Assembly (NCBI GenBank): GCA_021793935.1
Contig: JAJYRV010000076.1
Location: 1-8,107, forward strand
Length of the DNA: 8,107 nucleotides
Source of the DNA: Actinomycetes bacterium
GTDB lineage: Bacteria > Actinomycetota > Actinomycetes > Actinomycetales > Beutenbergiaceae
Reading direction: 5' to 3'
Positions within the stretch are counted from its first letter, which is position 1. Each line of letters begins with the position of its first letter. The notes beneath the pieces are model-generated. The model had not been told where the DNA came from and did no database searches. It was given only the letters and a program-made list of their open reading frames with translations. Shown one piece after another: positions 6,690-8,107 of the stretch. A program made the translations under genes and the position numbers.

Positions 6690-6842
6690 GTGCTTTCTCC
6701 CGTTGTCGTGGGTGCCAATTCCTGGCAGTGATGCTTAGTCGGGCCAGCCGCAGTCGCATGCTCGCGGAAAAGACCCGGGGAAATGAGAGTAACCCCTCCG
6801 GGGAGGTTATGGGACGGCAATCGCACCGCCGATATCTCTTCG
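6690..6842 (-). other. Gap between amidohydrolase and lipoprotein genes
   Basis: This 153-base region should hold the promoter of the transporter operon if it is separate from the amidohydrolase. I see a ribosome binding site (GGGAG, 6697-6701) and a dyad near its far end, but no -35/-10 pair with good spacing: candidates such as TAACCT and TACTCT lack a suitable -35. No small gene or RNA could be supported. Confidence 0.4.
6790..6809 (-). terminator. Imperfect dyad, possible terminator of the amidohydrolase gene
   Basis: On the minus strand TAACCTC and GGGGTTA pair over 7 bp, one a G-U pair, around a CCCGGA loop. It starts 33 bases after the amidohydrolase TAA and is followed by a pyrimidine-rich stretch (CTCTCATTTCCCC). 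It could end the amidohydrolase transcript or be a protein-binding dyad in the operon's control region. The stem is short, so confidence is low. Confidence 0.35.
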
Positions 6843-8107
6843 TTATGATTCGTCTTCTTCTAGGGGCATCGCCGCGACCGTCGCCAACGTGCGCACGCCG
6901 ACGACGATCGCGTCCTCATCGAAGACGATGTCGCCCTGGTGCAGGTCGTAACTGCGGCCGCCCACGGTCCGGGTGCCCAACCGGATCATCGATCCCGCCC
7001 GCTCCATGAGATACCAACCGAAGTCCTCGCCGCCGAGGGACTGTTCGCTCAGGATGACCGCCCGGGGCCCGTTGGCATCACGTGCTGCCGCGCCGATCCG
7101 CGCCGTTTCGTGCTCGGTGTTGACCACCGGCGGCACGCCTCGAGTGATCGTCCACTCCGCTTTCACTCCCGTCGGAGCCGCGACGTGGTCGATGATCTCG
7201 CCCACGAGCCGCCCAGCCTCGTCCCACGCATTCGCATCCAGGCACCGTAGCGTTCCGGAGACGACGCCCCGGGCCGGGATCGCGTTGTCCGCGGTGCCCG
7301 CGCTCACCCTCCCCCACGTGAGGTTCACCCCTGCCCGCGGGTCGACCCGGCGGGCCAGCAGCGCGGGTGTTTGCGTGATGATCAGCCCGAGCGCGTGCAC
7401 GAGGTCCCCGGTGAGGTGGGGCCGGGAGGTGTGCCCCCCGCGGGAATTGAGGGTGACGGTCACGGAATCGGAGGCCGACGTGAGCGGACCGACCCGGGTG
7501 CCGATCTTCCCGACATCGAGTTTCGGTTCGCAGTGCACTGCGTACACCTTCGCCCCGGGCAGCAGCGCGCCGTGTTCGATGACGTCGATCGCCCCACCCG
7601 GATGCACTTCCTCGGCGGGCTGGAACACGAGTCGCACGTCGCTCGGGAGGTTGCCCTCGGCGGCGAGTTCGGCGAGCACGAGGCCGGCACCGAGCACGAC
7701 CGTGGTGTGGATATCGTGGCCGCACGCATGGGCGAACCCGTTCGTGGATGCGAATTCCACGCCGGAGGTTTCGGGCACCGGCAGGGCGTCGAGGTCTGCT
7801 CGCAGCACGATCCGGGGCCGGGAGTCGTCGGAGGAGTCCAACGGTATCGGCTGCCCGGTGAAGTGGTCGGAGGCGGGGATGTCTACCCACAGCCCGGTTT
7901 CAGGCAGCAGGTGCACGTGGAGTCCCGCGGCGCGCAGCCGATCGGCCACCTTCGCCGTCGCCCGGCGCTCGCCCCGGGAGAGCTCGGGGTTCGCGTGCAT
8001 GTCCCGGCGGAAATCGATCAGCTCGGCTTCCAACGCCCCCACGCGGGAGCGGATATCTTCGAGCAGCTCTTCCGGCAGGTGCGGCACGCGCCGCTTGCCT
8101 CGTGGCG
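6843..8107 (-). CDS. M20D-type metal-dependent amidohydrolase (N-terminus unresolved)
   Basis: Cytoplasmic hydrolase of the M20D peptidase/amidohydrolase family, which removes acyl or carbamoyl-type groups from amino acids and related amides with a two-metal site; the substrate cannot be told from sequence. Counting from GTG 8087 it has 414 residues. Motifs: FRRDMHANPELS (26-37), VLRADLDALPVPE (94-106), HACGHDIH (120-127), FQPAEEVHPGG (155-165), YAVHCEP (182-188), a dimerisation-domain block SRGGHTSRPH (215-224), GGEDFGWYL (352-360) and DLHQGDIVFDE (381-391). Metal ligands fit C122, H124, E160, H185 and H383, with E159 as catalytic base, so it looks active. Residues 71-91 form a loop that looks longer than usual. 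The frame remains open to base 8107, and GTG 8087 has only a weak GAGG about 10 bases upstream, so the true start may lie outside the window. It is co-directional with the transporter operon. Confidence 0.88.
   Translation of the reverse strand, partial: PRGKRRVPHLPEELLEDIRSRVGALEAELIDFRRDMHANPELSRGERRATAKVADRLRAAGLHVHLLPETGLWVDIPASDHFTGQPIPLDSSDDSRPRIVLRADLDALPVPETSGVEFASTNGFAHACGHDIHTTVVLGAGLVLAELAAEGNLPSDVRLVFQPAEEVHPGGAIDVIEHGALLPGAKVYAVHCEPKLDVGKIGTRVGPLTSASDSVTVTLNSRGGHTSRPHLTGDLVHALGLIITQTPALLARRVDPRAGVNLTWGRVSAGTADNAIPARGVVSGTLRCLDANAWDEAGRLVGEIIDHVAAPTGVKAEWTITRGVPPVVNTEHETARIGAAARDANGPRAVILSEQSLGGEDFGWYLMERAGSMIRLGTRTVGGRSYDLHQGDIVFDEDAIVVGVRTLATVAAMPLEEDES

Noticed and set aside
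5673..6731. A 352-codon plus-strand open frame opposite the lipoprotein
   Set aside because: Same antisense shadow effect; the Val/Arg/Gly-rich product has no recognisable motif, and the lipoprotein on the other strand is certain.
6690..6842. A sigma-70-type promoter for the transporter operon
   Set aside because: Single hexamers resembling -10 boxes exist, but none has a -35 box at 16-19 bases, so I do not call one.

Overview
The window looks like chromosomal DNA from a high-GC actinobacterium. Codon third positions are mostly G or C, three of the six fully bounded or clearly started genes begin with GTG, and gene order and protein sequences fit the actinobacterial version of the BMP-type nucleoside uptake locus. 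I cannot name the genus. All seven genes lie on the minus strand, so the text below reads from high to low coordinates. I found no RNA genes, mobile elements, CRISPR arrays or integration scars.

Layout in the direction of transcription: (1) 8107-6843, an M20D-type metal-dependent amidohydrolase whose reading frame is still open at the window edge; (2) 6842-6690, a 153-base gap with an imperfect dyad and the ribosome binding site of the next gene; (3) 6689-5568, a BMP/PnrA-like nucleoside-binding lipoprotein; (4) 5567-5433, a 135-base gap with a perfect 15-bp hairpin just after the lipoprotein stop and a separate 16-bp palindrome; (5) 5432-3870, a double-domain ABC ATPase; (6) 3873-2632 and 2635-1355, two different permeases; (7) 1335-934, cytidine deaminase; (8) 918-1, thymidine phosphorylase, cut by the left edge. 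From the ATPase onward the genes overlap by 4 bases or are 15-19 bases apart, so they almost certainly share one transcript.

The genes form an uptake-and-breakdown route. The lipoprotein captures nucleosides outside the membrane, and the two permeases and the ATPase bring them in. Cytidine deaminase turns (deoxy)cytidine into (deoxy)uridine, and thymidine phosphorylase splits thymidine or deoxyuridine into base and deoxyribose 1-phosphate. This points to pyrimidine (deoxy)nucleoside salvage or use as a carbon source; the transported substrate is inferred from the neighbours, not proved by sequence.

This is a recognisable type of locus, not a new system. The points worth a second look are the strong hairpin that separates the binding-protein gene from the membrane genes, the palindrome before the ATPase, the ATPase's distant ribosome binding site, the very acidic binding protein (77 acidic against 10 basic residues in the mature chain), and the unexplained amidohydrolase next door.
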